Of a stretch of DNA of 64,000 nt, positions 43,237 to 51,706 are shown piece after piece. Both the position numbers and the translations under genes were made by a program. Under the pieces are notes generated by a model. It ran no database searches. It saw nothing but the letters and a program-made list of their open reading frames with translations, and was not told where the DNA came from. The stretch lies in the NCBI GenBank assembly GCA_964569245.1, contig CAZMTK010000004.1:124001-188000 (forward strand). Reading direction: 5' to 3'. Within the stretch, counting starts at the first letter, position 1. Every line of letters starts with the position of its first letter. Source of the DNA: JAAYTY01 sp964569245 (GTDB lineage Bacteria; Fermentibacterota; Fermentibacteria; Fermentibacterales; Fermentibacteraceae).

Positions 43237-43727
43237 TCGGCGACCTCGCGGCGGATCATCCCTGCGAGGCTTCCTGCCGCTGCGGCGGCCGAGCCCGCCG
43301 CCAGCGTGAGCAGAGCCCGGGGAAGCACCACGAGAATGTCCGAATCCATGGAGATGAGAAACGGTCTTGAAGCCGCGAAGATGAAGACAGCGTCGCCGGC
43401 CACGGAGCCCGCTCCCGCCGCCAGGAGGTACGCGATCCTGCTCTCCCTTGGCACGGCGTCGAGCACCAGTGTTGCGACGCCCGCTCCTGCCAGGAGGCCC
43501 AGGGAGGAGGCCCCGGGAGGCTGGTGCAGGAGCAGGTCGAGGCACAGCCCGGCCCAGAACGCGCCTTCGATCGCCCAGCGGTCGCCGTGATTCATCGAGA
43601 GATAGACGAGAACGAGGAGCAGAACGTCGGGAGCCGCAAAGACACGGCCCATGGTGACCTCGAGCAGGAACTGGAGGACCACGGCGCCCGCGACCGCAAG
43701 GACGCCGCCGGATCCCCCGGGTCGCAT
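43233..43727 (-). CDS. mreD: Rod-shape determining protein MreD
   Basis: This 164-residue inner-membrane protein has about five hydrophobic segments and no catalytic motif, in the standard position between mreC and mrdA. PDVLLLVLVYLSMNHGDRWA and EGAFWAGLCLDLL fit MreD. ATG 43727 shares its first base with the mreC stop (TGATG). Confidence 0.88.
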   Translation of the reverse strand: MRPGGSGGVLAVAGAVVLQFLLEVTMGRVFAAPDVLLLVLVYLSMNHGDRWAIEGAFWAGLCLDLLLHQPPGASSLGLLAGAGVATLVLDAVPRESRIAYLLAAGAGSVAGDAVFIFAASRPFLISMDSDILVVLPRALLTLAAGSAAAAAGSLAGMIRREVAD

Positions 43728-44491
43728 CACTCGGTCTCCGCTCGGGGCTCGAGCAGAATCAGCACCTCGCTGACCCTTGTGAAGTCCACGGCGGGGGTGA
43801 CCGAGAACTCCAGCGCGAGTCCTGCCCTTCCATCGAGGGTCCCGGCTACCGTGCCGACGAGGAGCCCGTCCCGGAAGACCCCGCCGTATCGGCTGGTCAG
43901 GACCTCGTCACCGGGGGCCACCCTGGACGAGAGATCCACGTCGACCAGCTCGAGCGTCCCCCGGGGGCCCGGTTGGAGTATCCCGATCGCTCCCGACGGA
44001 TAGGTCGCGCAGCTCACTCTCATGCCCGGCGCCGTTATCGGCAGCACCTCGCAGGTGGATTCCGCGACCTCCTCGACTACGCCGACCAGCCCTCCAGCGG
44101 TTATGCACACCCCACCGGGGGCCACGCCGTCCCTCGAGCCCCTGTCGATGACCATGGAGCCCTCGACCAGCCCCTCGGTCCTGTAGAGGACTCGGCCCGC
44201 GACTGCCTCCTGCGGGAGAGTGCGCGTCATCCCGAGCAGGGTGCGGTACCTGGAGGCCTTCATCGCCTCCTCCCTGAGGACTCCGTTCTCCAGCATGAGC
44301 TCGACGGCGAAGGCCCTCAGATCCTCGTCCGAAAGCTCTTCTCCGGAGCCGAAGAAGAGCGATGCGAAACGGGCGCCGAGCCAGCTGCCCACCCCGCCCA
44401 GGAGGACCGGCCCCGCCAGAAGTATCAGCACCGAGGCGGCCACGTGAGCTGCGAGCCTGTTCCGCCTGTAGCGGGAACCTCCCTGGAGCAT
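43727..44491 (-). CDS. mreC: Rod-shape determining protein MreC
   Basis: This 254-residue protein has a single N-terminal membrane segment, then a coiled-coil stretch (LRAFAVELMLENGVLREEAM), then the two-barrel periplasmic domain with VIDRGSRDGVAPGGVCITAG and GDEVLTSRYGGVFRDGLLVG. It links MreB to the cell-wall enzymes. ATG 44491 begins 1 nt after the mreB stop. Confidence 0.93.
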   Translation of the reverse strand: MLQGGSRYRRNRLAAHVAASVLILLAGPVLLGGVGSWLGARFASLFFGSGEELSDEDLRAFAVELMLENGVLREEAMKASRYRTLLGMTRTLPQEAVAGRVLYRTEGLVEGSMVIDRGSRDGVAPGGVCITAGGLVGVVEEVAESTCEVLPITAPGMRVSCATYPSGAIGILQPGPRGTLELVDVDLSSRVAPGDEVLTSRYGGVFRDGLLVGTVAGTLDGRAGLALEFSVTPAVDFTRVSEVLILLEPRAETE

Positions 44492-44492
44492 G

Positions 44493-45527
44493 TCAGCGGA
44501 GAAGGAGCTTGCGGTACCGGTAGATGTTCTCCAGGATCACACCGGCGCCGAGCACCGTGCAGGCCAGGGGGTTTTCGGCCAGCCTTATGGGAAGACCCGT
44601 CTCGGACATGAGCAGCCTGTCGATCCCTCTCAGCAGGGCTCCTCCGCCCGTGAGCACGATCCCCCTGTCCACGATGTCGCTGGCCAGCTCGGGAGGGGTT
44701 CTCTCGAGGCCGTGCCTGACGGCCTCCACGATTGCGGTCACGGGTTCCTTGAGCGCGTCCCTTATGTCGGCCGACCGGATCCTGTAGGTCCGGGGGATGC
44801 CGTTCACGAAGTCCAGCCCGCTCACCTCGTAGCTCTCGTCATCCTCGTCCATCACGGTTCCTATGGCCATCTTCACGGTCTCCGCGGTCCGCTCGCCGAT
44901 CAGAAGGCTGAAGTGCTTCTTCAGGTAGTTGATGATCGCCTCGTTCATCTCGTCCCCGCCTGTGCGTATCGAGTTGGTGGCCGCGATCTGCGTGAGGGCG
45001 ATCACCGCGATCTCCGTTGTCCCGCCGCCTATGTCGACAATCATGCTGCCGGCCGAGCTCTCGACAGGCATTCCCACTCCGAGAGCGGCTGCAATCGGCT
45101 CGGATACGAGCAGCACCTCCCTCGCGCCTGCCCTCTCCAGAGCAGTTCTCACCGCGGACATCTCGACCTCGGTGATCCCGTTCGGGACGCAGACGAGAAC
45201 CCTTGGCCGCATCGAGAACCTCCTGCCCTGGGATCTCTCGAAGAAGACCCTGAGCATGGCGACCGTGGATGTCGCATCCGTGATGACGCCGTCCTTGAGG
45301 GGACGCAGTGCGTCGAGGCCGCTCCCGGTCCTGCCGAGCATCGCCTTCGCCTCGGAACCGACCGCGACCACCTCGCCGGTTCCGCGATCGATGGCGACGA
45401 CGCTGGGCTCCTCGAGCACGATGCCGCGGCCCGACACGTAAACAAGGGAGTTGGCGGTCCCCAGATCTATCGCCATGGAAGATGAGAGGAAAGAGCGAGG
45501 CTTCGGAAACCATCCCAGCAGAGCCAT
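44493..45527 (-). CDS. mreB: Actin-like cell-shape protein MreB
   Basis: This 344-residue actin-fold protein has phosphate 1 MAIDLGTANSLVYV, phosphate 2 IVDIGGGTTEIAV and the adenosine motif GIVLTGGGALLRGID. It forms membrane-bound filaments that guide lateral wall synthesis. GGAGGG lies before ATG 45527, and a plausible promoter lies 30-60 bp upstream. It heads a long same-strand run of genes. Confidence 0.97.
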   Translation of the reverse strand: MALLGWFPKPRSFLSSSMAIDLGTANSLVYVSGRGIVLEEPSVVAIDRGTGEVVAVGSEAKAMLGRTGSGLDALRPLKDGVITDATSTVAMLRVFFERSQGRRFSMRPRVLVCVPNGITEVEMSAVRTALERAGAREVLLVSEPIAAALGVGMPVESSAGSMIVDIGGGTTEIAVIALTQIAATNSIRTGGDEMNEAIINYLKKHFSLLIGERTAETVKMAIGTVMDEDDESYEVSGLDFVNGIPRTYRIRSADIRDALKEPVTAIVEAVRHGLERTPPELASDIVDRGIVLTGGGALLRGIDRLLMSETGLPIRLAENPLACTVLGAGVILENIYRYRKLLLR

Positions 45528-45557
45528 GCGTCCCTCCGTGAACAGCCTGGGAGGATT

Positions 45558-45586
45558 TCAATAGTAAACAGCCCTCACGGCGTCAA
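45558..45586 (-). promoter_or_regulatory. Candidate promoter of mreB
   Basis: On the minus strand TTGACG (45586-45581) is followed after 17 bp by TATTGA (45563-45558), about 30 bp before the mreB start. The -35 box is good (5 of 6); the -10 box is weak. The surrounding sequence is more AT-rich than its neighbours. Confidence 0.4.
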
Positions 45587-45703
45587 CAGCAGAAACAGTG
45601 GCACTGAGAAGAGATGGTTCGACAACGAGCGGACACAGAATGCTTATCAAGCCGGGGACACTGTTGCCTTGTCGAAGCGGCGCGTAAACGCGAGTGCGTT
45701 AAC

Positions 45704-46489
45704 TCACCTCGTCGCGCGTTTCCACAGGGGCGATACTGCGGGAGCTGCTTCCAGCGTGTCGATCTGCACCGATGCGGGTATCGTCATCGTCCAGAGGCCC
45801 GGCCAGGGCGTCGCCTCGGTTTCGATTCGGGATATCTCCAGGAAGACTTTCTGTTCGGGAGTCTCGACCGACCACTTGCCCGGCCATGCCTCGTACTCGT
45901 CGTGAGGGGTTGTTCCCAGGATCTCTATCCTGCCGCCCGCCCACTCGATGGTCCCCGGGAAGAGGTCTCTCCCTTCGAGCGTCGCCGAAAGAGTGTCCTC
46001 TCCAGCCAGGTAGAGCCATCTGCTGCCGCGCTCTGCCGGTTCGGCCCCATCCACCAGGTCGGCCTGCCCCGTCTCCAGGGGCAGGCCCGTTCTGGCGAGG
46101 AAGAGGAGGTCTCTCACTCGGAGCACCCCGCCTCCCAGGGGTATTCCACCCGGACTGTGCCAGGCCCTTTCGTCCCTGGGCATATAGACGGTGACCCCGG
46201 AAGAGTCGCCTGCCAGAGACACGACAGGGCGGCCGTCGGGGCCCATGAAGTCAGCCCTGCAGAGGCTCCCGGCCGCATCGCCCCAGAACGCGAACCTCCC
46301 CTCGGCGAGGAGGTCTCCCCCGTCGAGCCGGGCCCTTCCCGAGATGAGGAAGGTTCCGGTCCTCTGCCAGCCCAGAGCGGCTCTCGCTGCATATCTGTCC
46401 AGGGCAAGGTCGAGATCGGCTCTCCCCGGGGCGGTGGCGCAGCCGCAGGCGGCGGCCAGCGCCGCTGTCGTCAGGAGCCTGTTCCGAAT
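45704..46489 (-). CDS. LolB/LolA-like (DUF4292-like) outer-membrane lipoprotein, non-canonical start
   Basis: This is a protein of about 261 residues. The frame has no ATG, GTG or TTG before a perfect lipoprotein signal RNRLLTTAALAAACGC. An ATT at 46489 with GGAG 5 nt before it would give MRNRLLTTAALAAAC. A CTG at 46474 overlaps the upstream stop as CTGA but leaves no basic N-terminus. The mature part (YAARAALGWQRTGTFLISGR, EGRFAFWGDAAGSLCRADF and later beta strands) resembles LolA/LolB/DUF4292 lipid-binding folds. It probably carries lipoproteins or lipids in the envelope. The first ATG, at 46246, would remove the signal and the first strands. Confidence 0.65.
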   Translation of the reverse strand: MRNRLLTTAALAAACGCATAPGRADLDLALDRYAARAALGWQRTGTFLISGRARLDGGDLLAEGRFAFWGDAAGSLCRADFMGPDGRPVVSLAGDSSGVTVYMPRDERAWHSPGGIPLGGGVLRVRDLLFLARTGLPLETGQADLVDGAEPAERGSRWLYLAGEDTLSATLEGRDLFPGTIEWAGGRIEILGTTPHDEYEAWPGKWSVETPEQKVFLEISRIETEATPWPGLWTMTIPASVQIDTLEAAPAVSPLWKRATR

Positions 46490-46677
46490 TTCTTCTCCAA
46501 GGCTTCGATGCGGCGCTGCATCTTCAGCTCTTCCTCGTACTTCGTCTTGCGGGCGAGAAGCGACTGGTTGCCGGGGGCCTTCTCGAGCAGGGAATCTATC
46601 ATCTTGAGCGCCCTCTGCCTGTCCCCGCTTCTCGCGGTCTCGTCTATCTTTTCGACCAGCTCGCTGAGCTTAGCCAT
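46471..46677 (-). CDS. Small TPR-like helical protein
   Basis: This 68-residue protein is MAKLSELVEKIDETARSGD, then a TPR-like helix pair (QRALKMIDSLLEKAPGNQSL), then a charged coiled-coil tail. The start is ATG 46677, which overlaps the stop of the PHP gene by 8 bp (ATGGCTAA). It overlaps the lipoprotein gene downstream. It may be a partner protein; the function is unknown. Confidence 0.65.
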   Translation of the reverse strand: MAKLSELVEKIDETARSGDRQRALKMIDSLLEKAPGNQSLLARKTKYEEELKMQRRIEALEKKFGTGS

Positions 46678-47569
46678 GATGTCGTGCCCTCCCCGCGCCC
46701 TTCCCGGCGCATGCTTCCAGGAAACGCGATACCTGGACATCCCGAATCTCGAAAACTCCCGGCCTTCCGCCAAGTCCGACCTGCTCGCCGGGCAGGCCGT
46801 GGAAGTCGGTACCCCCCGTTACCAGCAGTCCCAGCCTGTCCGCCAGGCCGAGGAGATGCTGCTCGACTTCGCTGCCGTGCCTCGGGTAGAAGGCCTCGAC
46901 GCCCATGAGCCCCCTTTCGGCCATGGCGATGACCAGCGCTGACAGCTCATGCAGGGTGCGTCCCAGGAGGCCGGGATGGGCCAGGATCGGTATGCCGTCG
47001 AGCCCCCTGATGATCTCGATGGCCTCAGCCTCGAAGAGCCGCTCCCTCTCGACATAGGCGGGCCTGCCCCTTGCGAGGAACCTGTCGAAGGCCTCCGGAA
47101 GGCTCGACACATGACCGGCCTCGAGAAGCGCCCTCGCGATGTGGGGCCTTCCCACTACCTCCCCCCCCGCCAATGCCCTCACGGCCTCCTCGTTCAGAAC
47201 CATGCCCATCGAGGCCAGCTTCTCCAGAATGGCGGGATTCCTCCTCTCCCTGGCCTTCCTGACCCTGTCAAGAGCCCTGCCGAGCTGGCTGTCCCTCCTC
47301 GCCAGATCCTGCGCCAGGACGCCCGGGAAGTAGCCGAGCAGGTGAGCCGAGCCCCCGGAGGCTAGATCCACGCTCAGCTCGACCGCGGGTATGTCCGCGA
47401 CCCCGGCCGACGCGGCGGCGCTGCGGGCTTCCGCAGCGCCGTCCACGGTGTCGTGGTCGGACACGGACACGTGCGAGAGGCCCTTTGAGGCGGCCTCGAA
47501 CATGATCTCGGAGGGGGTCAGCCTCCCGTCGGAGGCGGTGCTGTGAACATGCAGATCAACGAGAGACAT
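46670..47569 (-). CDS. PHP-domain phosphoesterase (TrpH/YciV/RNase AM-like)
   Basis: This 299-residue protein starts MSLVDLHVHSTASDGRLTP and continues with VSVSDHDTVDG, PAVELSV and ILAHPGLLG, the four PHP metal motifs; TGGTDFHG supplies the last ligands. Related proteins are 3',5'-nucleoside bisphosphate phosphatases and 5'-3' exonucleases acting on short RNA. ATG 47569 is chosen for the natural N-terminus; an upstream extension lacks support. Confidence 0.88.
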   Translation of the reverse strand: MSLVDLHVHSTASDGRLTPSEIMFEAASKGLSHVSVSDHDTVDGAAEARSAAASAGVADIPAVELSVDLASGGSAHLLGYFPGVLAQDLARRDSQLGRALDRVRKARERRNPAILEKLASMGMVLNEEAVRALAGGEVVGRPHIARALLEAGHVSSLPEAFDRFLARGRPAYVERERLFEAEAIEIIRGLDGIPILAHPGLLGRTLHELSALVIAMAERGLMGVEAFYPRHGSEVEQHLLGLADRLGLLVTGGTDFHGLPGEQVGLGGRPGVFEIRDVQVSRFLEACAGKGAGRARHHG

Positions 47570-47649
47570 GACACCCCCGTGCAGAAGAGGGTTCTTGACG
47601 GCCCTTCGGCGCCTGTGCCTGGACGGAGGCACCTCTTGCGGAGATGAAT

Positions 47650-48591
47650 ATGCACATGCACGGTCACGAAGGAAGATGGGGGGTGACGGGGCGCGAGCTG
47701 CCGCCGCCCGGTCTCGCGGAGGCGCTCTCGAGGATCGAGTCCGGCACGGCGGCCCGCGGCCCTGGCAGGGCGCGGATGAGCCGGGTGACGGCCCGGCTGA
47801 TCTCCGTCGAAGGAGCTCTCGAGCCGGTTCTGGAGTCACTGGCCGCGCAGGGCATGGGTGTCTGGGCATGGAAGGGCCTCGACTACGCGAGATCCCTCTA
47901 TCCCGATCCCTCCCTGAGATCCATGTCCGACGCGGACCTCTTCGTCAGGCCGTGCGACATGCGCCCGGCTGCCGGCGCGTTCGTGAGGGCTGGATGGACG
48001 ATGATGGACCCTGGGGCTCCGCTCGTGACTTCCATGGTGGTGAGCGCCGTGACCGTCCGCAGGGGATCCGTCGAGGCTGACCTGCACTGCCATCCCCTCT
48101 ACTTCCCCTGGGCTCTTCCCGGGAGGCTCCCTCCGGACGTGTTCGAGTCTCCCAGGAGATGCGGCGGCCTGCTCCTCGGCTTCAGGTGGACGCATGCGAT
48201 GCTGTTCCATCTCCTGCACATGTCGTCGCACACGCGCCGGAGACCCCAGTGGTGGCTGGACCTCGCCCTGCTCTGCGGCAGGATGACGCCGCAGGACTGG
48301 AGGGCGCTTTCCTACTGGGGAGCGGCGAGCGGTCTCGGAGGCTCTCTGGCGGCAATACTGGAGGACTGCATGTCCTCGACAGGGCGGGGAGCGCCGAGCA
48401 GGGCGATTGAAGCTCTGCGCAGAGGGCCGTCGAGGGAGGGTTTCCGCACCCTCGCGGCGGGCGGTCGCGGGCTGCCCACGCTGTCCGCCGCCCTGGCCGG
48501 GACGGGGTGGAGAAGGACATCTTTCCTTTTTGCGCTGATCTACAGGCTGGCTGCAGGGCGGCCCGCGGCGGTTCCGGTCGCCGCCCGCTGA
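47650..48591 (+). CDS. Nucleotidyltransferase-family protein (NTP_transf_5 type)
   Basis: This 313-residue protein contains VWAWKGLDYARSLYPDPSLR followed by SMSDADLFV. That Asp-x-Asp pair after Lys-Gly is the hallmark of a large family of minimal nucleotidyltransferases found near capsule and natural-product genes. GGAG lies 6 nt before ATG 47650; ATG 47644 is closer to the site and less likely. It is followed 11 nt later by an HD-domain gene. Confidence 0.75.
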   Translation: MHMHGHEGRWGVTGRELPPPGLAEALSRIESGTAARGPGRARMSRVTARLISVEGALEPVLESLAAQGMGVWAWKGLDYARSLYPDPSLRSMSDADLFVRPCDMRPAAGAFVRAGWTMMDPGAPLVTSMVVSAVTVRRGSVEADLHCHPLYFPWALPGRLPPDVFESPRRCGGLLLGFRWTHAMLFHLLHMSSHTRRRPQWWLDLALLCGRMTPQDWRALSYWGAASGLGGSLAAILEDCMSSTGRGAPSRAIEALRRGPSREGFRTLAAGGRGLPTLSAALAGTGWRRTSFLFALIYRLAAGRPAAVPVAAR

Positions 48592-48602
48592 ACGGAGTCG
48601 GA

Positions 48603-49937
48603 ATGCAGGAGAGTGCTAGGAAGGTGATGTTCGTGAGGGATCCCGTCCTGGGGAGCCTGAAGCTCTCCGGGATCCAGGAGGACCTCCTGAAAACGGTCGA
48701 GGTGCAGAGGCTGAGCTTCGTCCATCAGCTCGGCACCACGTTCCAGTGCTACCCCGGAGCACACGGGATGCGTCTATCCCATGCCCTGGGCGTATCCACG
48801 CTGGCTTCGCGCATCTGCAGGGCTGTCCTCCCGGGCGCCGACGCCCCGGGCGGGTGCAGGGAGACGGACCTCCTGGAGGCCGCGGGCATGCTCCACGACA
48901 TAGGCCACACCCCCTGGTCCCACACTCTCGAGCCTGTGTTCATCGAGCTGGAGGGCCGCGATCACATGGACCTGGTGGCGGACCTGGTGACCGGCAGGCG
49001 GAGGCTAGGAATAAAGGGCTCGGGGCGCATCCCCTCGATACTCGAGGCGCACGGGCTGGCTCCCGGTGATGTCGCCGACCTCATCAGGTCGAGGTACGCA
49101 GGTCCGCGCTTCCTGCAGCAGATCATCTTCGGCGAGGTGGATGCGGACATGCTCGACTACCTGCAGAGAGACTTCCACTTCACAGGCGTCGCATTCGGGC
49201 ATATCGAGGTGGACAGGATCATCAGCACCATGGTGCTCTCGGGCGACAGGCTGGTGTTCCTCGCCAAGGGAATCGACGCGGTGAGGGACTTTCTCGTCGC
49301 CAGGCTGCAGATGTACTCGAGCGTGTATCTCCACAAGAAGACCAGGATAGTGGACCAGATGCTGATGAGGGCGGCGAGGAGGAGCATCGTGGAGCTTCGC
49401 GAGATCGCTGACTTCCACGAGCTCACCGACGACGAGATGCTCAGCTTCCTCGCCTCCCGGTCGAGTGATCCGTGGGTCCGCGACATGGCCTGGAGGGTCA
49501 AGTACAGGCAGGAGCTCTTCACACAGGTCTTCCGGATCGACGCTGCCGCGCCGACGGAGGGCGGCGAACGCTTCATGAAGTTCCTGATGAGCCTGGGGTC
49601 GGACCCCGGAGAGATCGCATCCAGGCTCGAGGGAGAGATATCCACAAGGGCCGGAGCGGCTCCCGGGCTGGTCTTCGTCGATCTCCCCCTCGAGGCCGTG
49701 AAGGTCTCCGAGGAGAGGTTCGAGAAGACGGGCATCGAGTTCCTGGACGAGTCAGGCAGGATCAGGACCCTGGCCGAGATGGATCCTCCCTTCGCGGAGT
49801 ACCTGGCGGCGGCCAGGCCGAATCGGAGCCTGCTGACCGTGTCTTGCTCGCCGGAGATTTCGTCGAGGGTTTCCTCGGTCTGCGCCGAGATGTTCAAGGA
49901 GGCCGTCACGCCCCTGTTCCCGGCCTTCGAGGGCTAG
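48603..49937 (+). CDS. HD-domain phosphohydrolase (SAMHD1/YwfO-like)
   Basis: This is a 444-residue protein. The HD ligands are in GMRLSHALGVSTLASRI (first His), MLHDIGHTPWSHTLE (His-Asp pair) and FGEVDADMLDYLQRD (last Asp), the order of the dGTPase/SAMHD1/YwfO family. It probably hydrolyses a (d)NTP. CGGAG lies 5 nt before ATG 48603. Its stop is 4 nt from the convergent stop of the ankyrin gene. Confidence 0.88.
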   Translation: MQESARKVMFVRDPVLGSLKLSGIQEDLLKTVEVQRLSFVHQLGTTFQCYPGAHGMRLSHALGVSTLASRICRAVLPGADAPGGCRETDLLEAAGMLHDIGHTPWSHTLEPVFIELEGRDHMDLVADLVTGRRRLGIKGSGRIPSILEAHGLAPGDVADLIRSRYAGPRFLQQIIFGEVDADMLDYLQRDFHFTGVAFGHIEVDRIISTMVLSGDRLVFLAKGIDAVRDFLVARLQMYSSVYLHKKTRIVDQMLMRAARRSIVELREIADFHELTDDEMLSFLASRSSDPWVRDMAWRVKYRQELFTQVFRIDAAAPTEGGERFMKFLMSLGSDPGEIASRLEGEISTRAGAAPGLVFVDLPLEAVKVSEERFEKTGIEFLDESGRIRTLAEMDPPFAEYLAAARPNRSLLTVSCSPEISSRVSSVCAEMFKEAVTPLFPAFEG

Positions 49938-49941
49938 GAGG

Positions 49942-50742
49942 CTACCTCTCCCCCTCGAGGACGGGTGTCGGCGTTCTCCGCCCGCACCTGCCGCAAGTGC
50001 GGAGCAGGTGGTCCCAGACGCCGAGGTCGGTCTGCCACTGAATCCTCGAGGACGGGGGGCGCGGCATGGCGCATCCGCACGAGGGGCACTTCCACTCGCT
50101 GGACCTGCGGATGCGGTTCGCCGAGATCGCCCTCTCTATTGCGGCGGCGTACTCGCTCGTCCCGGATTGCAGGGTCAGCCTGAGGGGCGTCACCCCCTCC
50201 CTGTTGCGTGACCATACGGCCGCGCCTCTTTCGATGAGGAACTCGACCAGCTTTCCGTTGCCGTGCCTGGCGACCGCATAGTGGAGAGGCGTGTTGCCGA
50301 GGGCGTCCTCGGCGTTGATGTCGGCTCCGGCTCCTGCCAGAAGCTCCACGAGCGCAAGTGATCCGCTGCCTGCAGCGAGATGTATCGGGGTCGTTCCGCC
50401 CGGCCCGCATGCCTGGGGGGAGGCCCCCGCCAGTATCAGCGCCTCGGCCACGGCAGCCTTCTCGCAGACCACGGCCTGGTGAAGCGCGGTCTCCCCCCTG
50501 GAACCCACCGGGAAGTTGATGTCCAGGCCGGAGGCGGTGAGGTTCCGGAGAATGACCCCGAAGTCGTCGAACGGCAGAGAGTCAGCCTCGCAGGCCCTCT
50601 GCACGAGCAGCGCGAGGAGGGCCCTGTCCGATCCTCCCTTCTCGCGAGCGCCGGTCGAGAGCGAGCGCAGCTTCTTCCAGTCGGGAGAAGGCTCGTTCAG
50701 GGCGGCGATGAACTTCTTTGCAGTGCTTCCGAAGAGCGCCAA
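49942..50742 (-). CDS. Ankyrin-repeat protein with C-terminal zinc ribbon
   Basis: This is a 266-residue protein with about four ankyrin repeats (residues about 80-205; GETALHQAVV, GTTPIHLAAGSGSL, GNTPLHYAVARHGNG, GVTPLRLTLQSG). They are followed by a zinc ribbon with CPSCGC and, near the C-terminus, CGRCG. The start is TTG 50742 with GGAGG 5 nt before it. Ankyrins bind proteins, so an adaptor role is likely; the partner is unknown. Confidence 0.8.
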   Translation of the reverse strand: MALFGSTAKKFIAALNEPSPDWKKLRSLSTGAREKGGSDRALLALLVQRACEADSLPFDDFGVILRNLTASGLDINFPVGSRGETALHQAVVCEKAAVAEALILAGASPQACGPGGTTPIHLAAGSGSLALVELLAGAGADINAEDALGNTPLHYAVARHGNGKLVEFLIERGAAVWSRNREGVTPLRLTLQSGTSEYAAAIERAISANRIRRSSEWKCPSCGCAMPRPPSSRIQWQTDLGVWDHLLRTCGRCGRRTPTPVLEGER

Positions 50743-50802
50743 GCCAACCTCCGTGAGCGCCAGAGGGCGCGTCTGGAAGATAACAGGGCGGGGCGCCGGC
50801 CG

Positions 50803-51693
50803 CTAGGCTCTCGCCAGCCTGTCCGAAAGCTCGCGCATCGCGGGCACTGCAGCCTCGTAGCCTGTGCGGGCGAGCTCCGCGGCCCTGTGGAACTCTGCGC
50901 CGGTGAAAGCGGAGAGGTCGGGGGCGACAAGCACGTCCGGAGGGTGGGAGGCGTTCCTGGCCGACGCTACCGAGCGCTGCAGGATCAGAAGGGAATTCAG
51001 CAGAATGGAGGTGAGGGAGGGGCCCGAGCCGCTTCCCGCTTTTGGCGTTTCGGCTCTGGAATCGCTTCCCGGCACGGCATGGAGCCTGCCGTGCGGCAGC
51101 TTCCAGGAGCCCGCGCCGGGATCGGGTATGCGGCTGTTGAGGTCCACCGACACCACGATGTCGGCGCCAAGGGCTCTGGCCGCCGACGTGGGGACTGGGT
51201 TGACCAGGCCCCCGTCCACCAGCCATCTCCCCTCCCTCATGAAGGGGGGGAACACCAGCGGGATGGAGACGCTCGCTCTCAGGGCCGAGGCGAGGCTTCC
51301 CCGGGTCATGACCACTTCGTCGCCGGTCGCGAGATCGGTCGCGACAGCGGCGAAACGGATCTCCAAGTCCTCTATGTCGGTCGTGCCGAACCAGGACCTT
51401 ATCAGCCTGTAGAGCAGGCGGCCGTCCACCAGGCTCTTCAGCGGAAAGGCCGAATCCACGTAGTCGAACGCTCGGGAGATCCGCGCTGCCAGGATCTCCG
51501 GCCAGGCGTCGTCGAAGCGGCCGGACGCGAGAAGCGCCCCCATCACCGCTCCCATGCTCGTTCCGGCAACTATGTCGGGGGCCACGCCGGCCTCCCTCAT
51601 CGCGAGGATCACACCTGCGTGCGCCCATCCCCTGGCGGCGCCGCCGCCGAGGGCCAGGCCTACGACCGGCCGGATTCCGCGACTGCGAGCCAC
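50803..51693 (-). CDS. Patatin-like phospholipase (RssA-type)
   Basis: This 296-residue serine hydrolase has the oxyanion motif LALGGGAARGWAHAGV, the nucleophile in GTSMGAV and the catalytic Asp in WLVDGGLVNP. RssA-type patatins act on membrane lipids. GTG 51693 is the start, with GGAG about 8 nt upstream, shortly after the stop of the MgtC gene. Confidence 0.9.
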   Translation of the reverse strand: MARSRGIRPVVGLALGGGAARGWAHAGVILAMREAGVAPDIVAGTSMGAVMGALLASGRFDDAWPEILAARISRAFDYVDSAFPLKSLVDGRLLYRLIRSWFGTTDIEDLEIRFAAVATDLATGDEVVMTRGSLASALRASVSIPLVFPPFMREGRWLVDGGLVNPVPTSAARALGADIVVSVDLNSRIPDPGAGSWKLPHGRLHAVPGSDSRAETPKAGSGSGPSLTSILLNSLLILQRSVASARNASHPPDVLVAPDLSAFTGAEFHRAAELARTGYEAAVPAMRELSDRLARA

Positions 51694-51706
51694 CCGGTAA
51701 TCTCCG

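Noticed and set aside
45528..45703. Possible tRNA or small RNA upstream of mreB
   Set aside because: A GGTTCGA-like string occurs at about 45613, but no cloverleaf arms or CCA end can be built around it.
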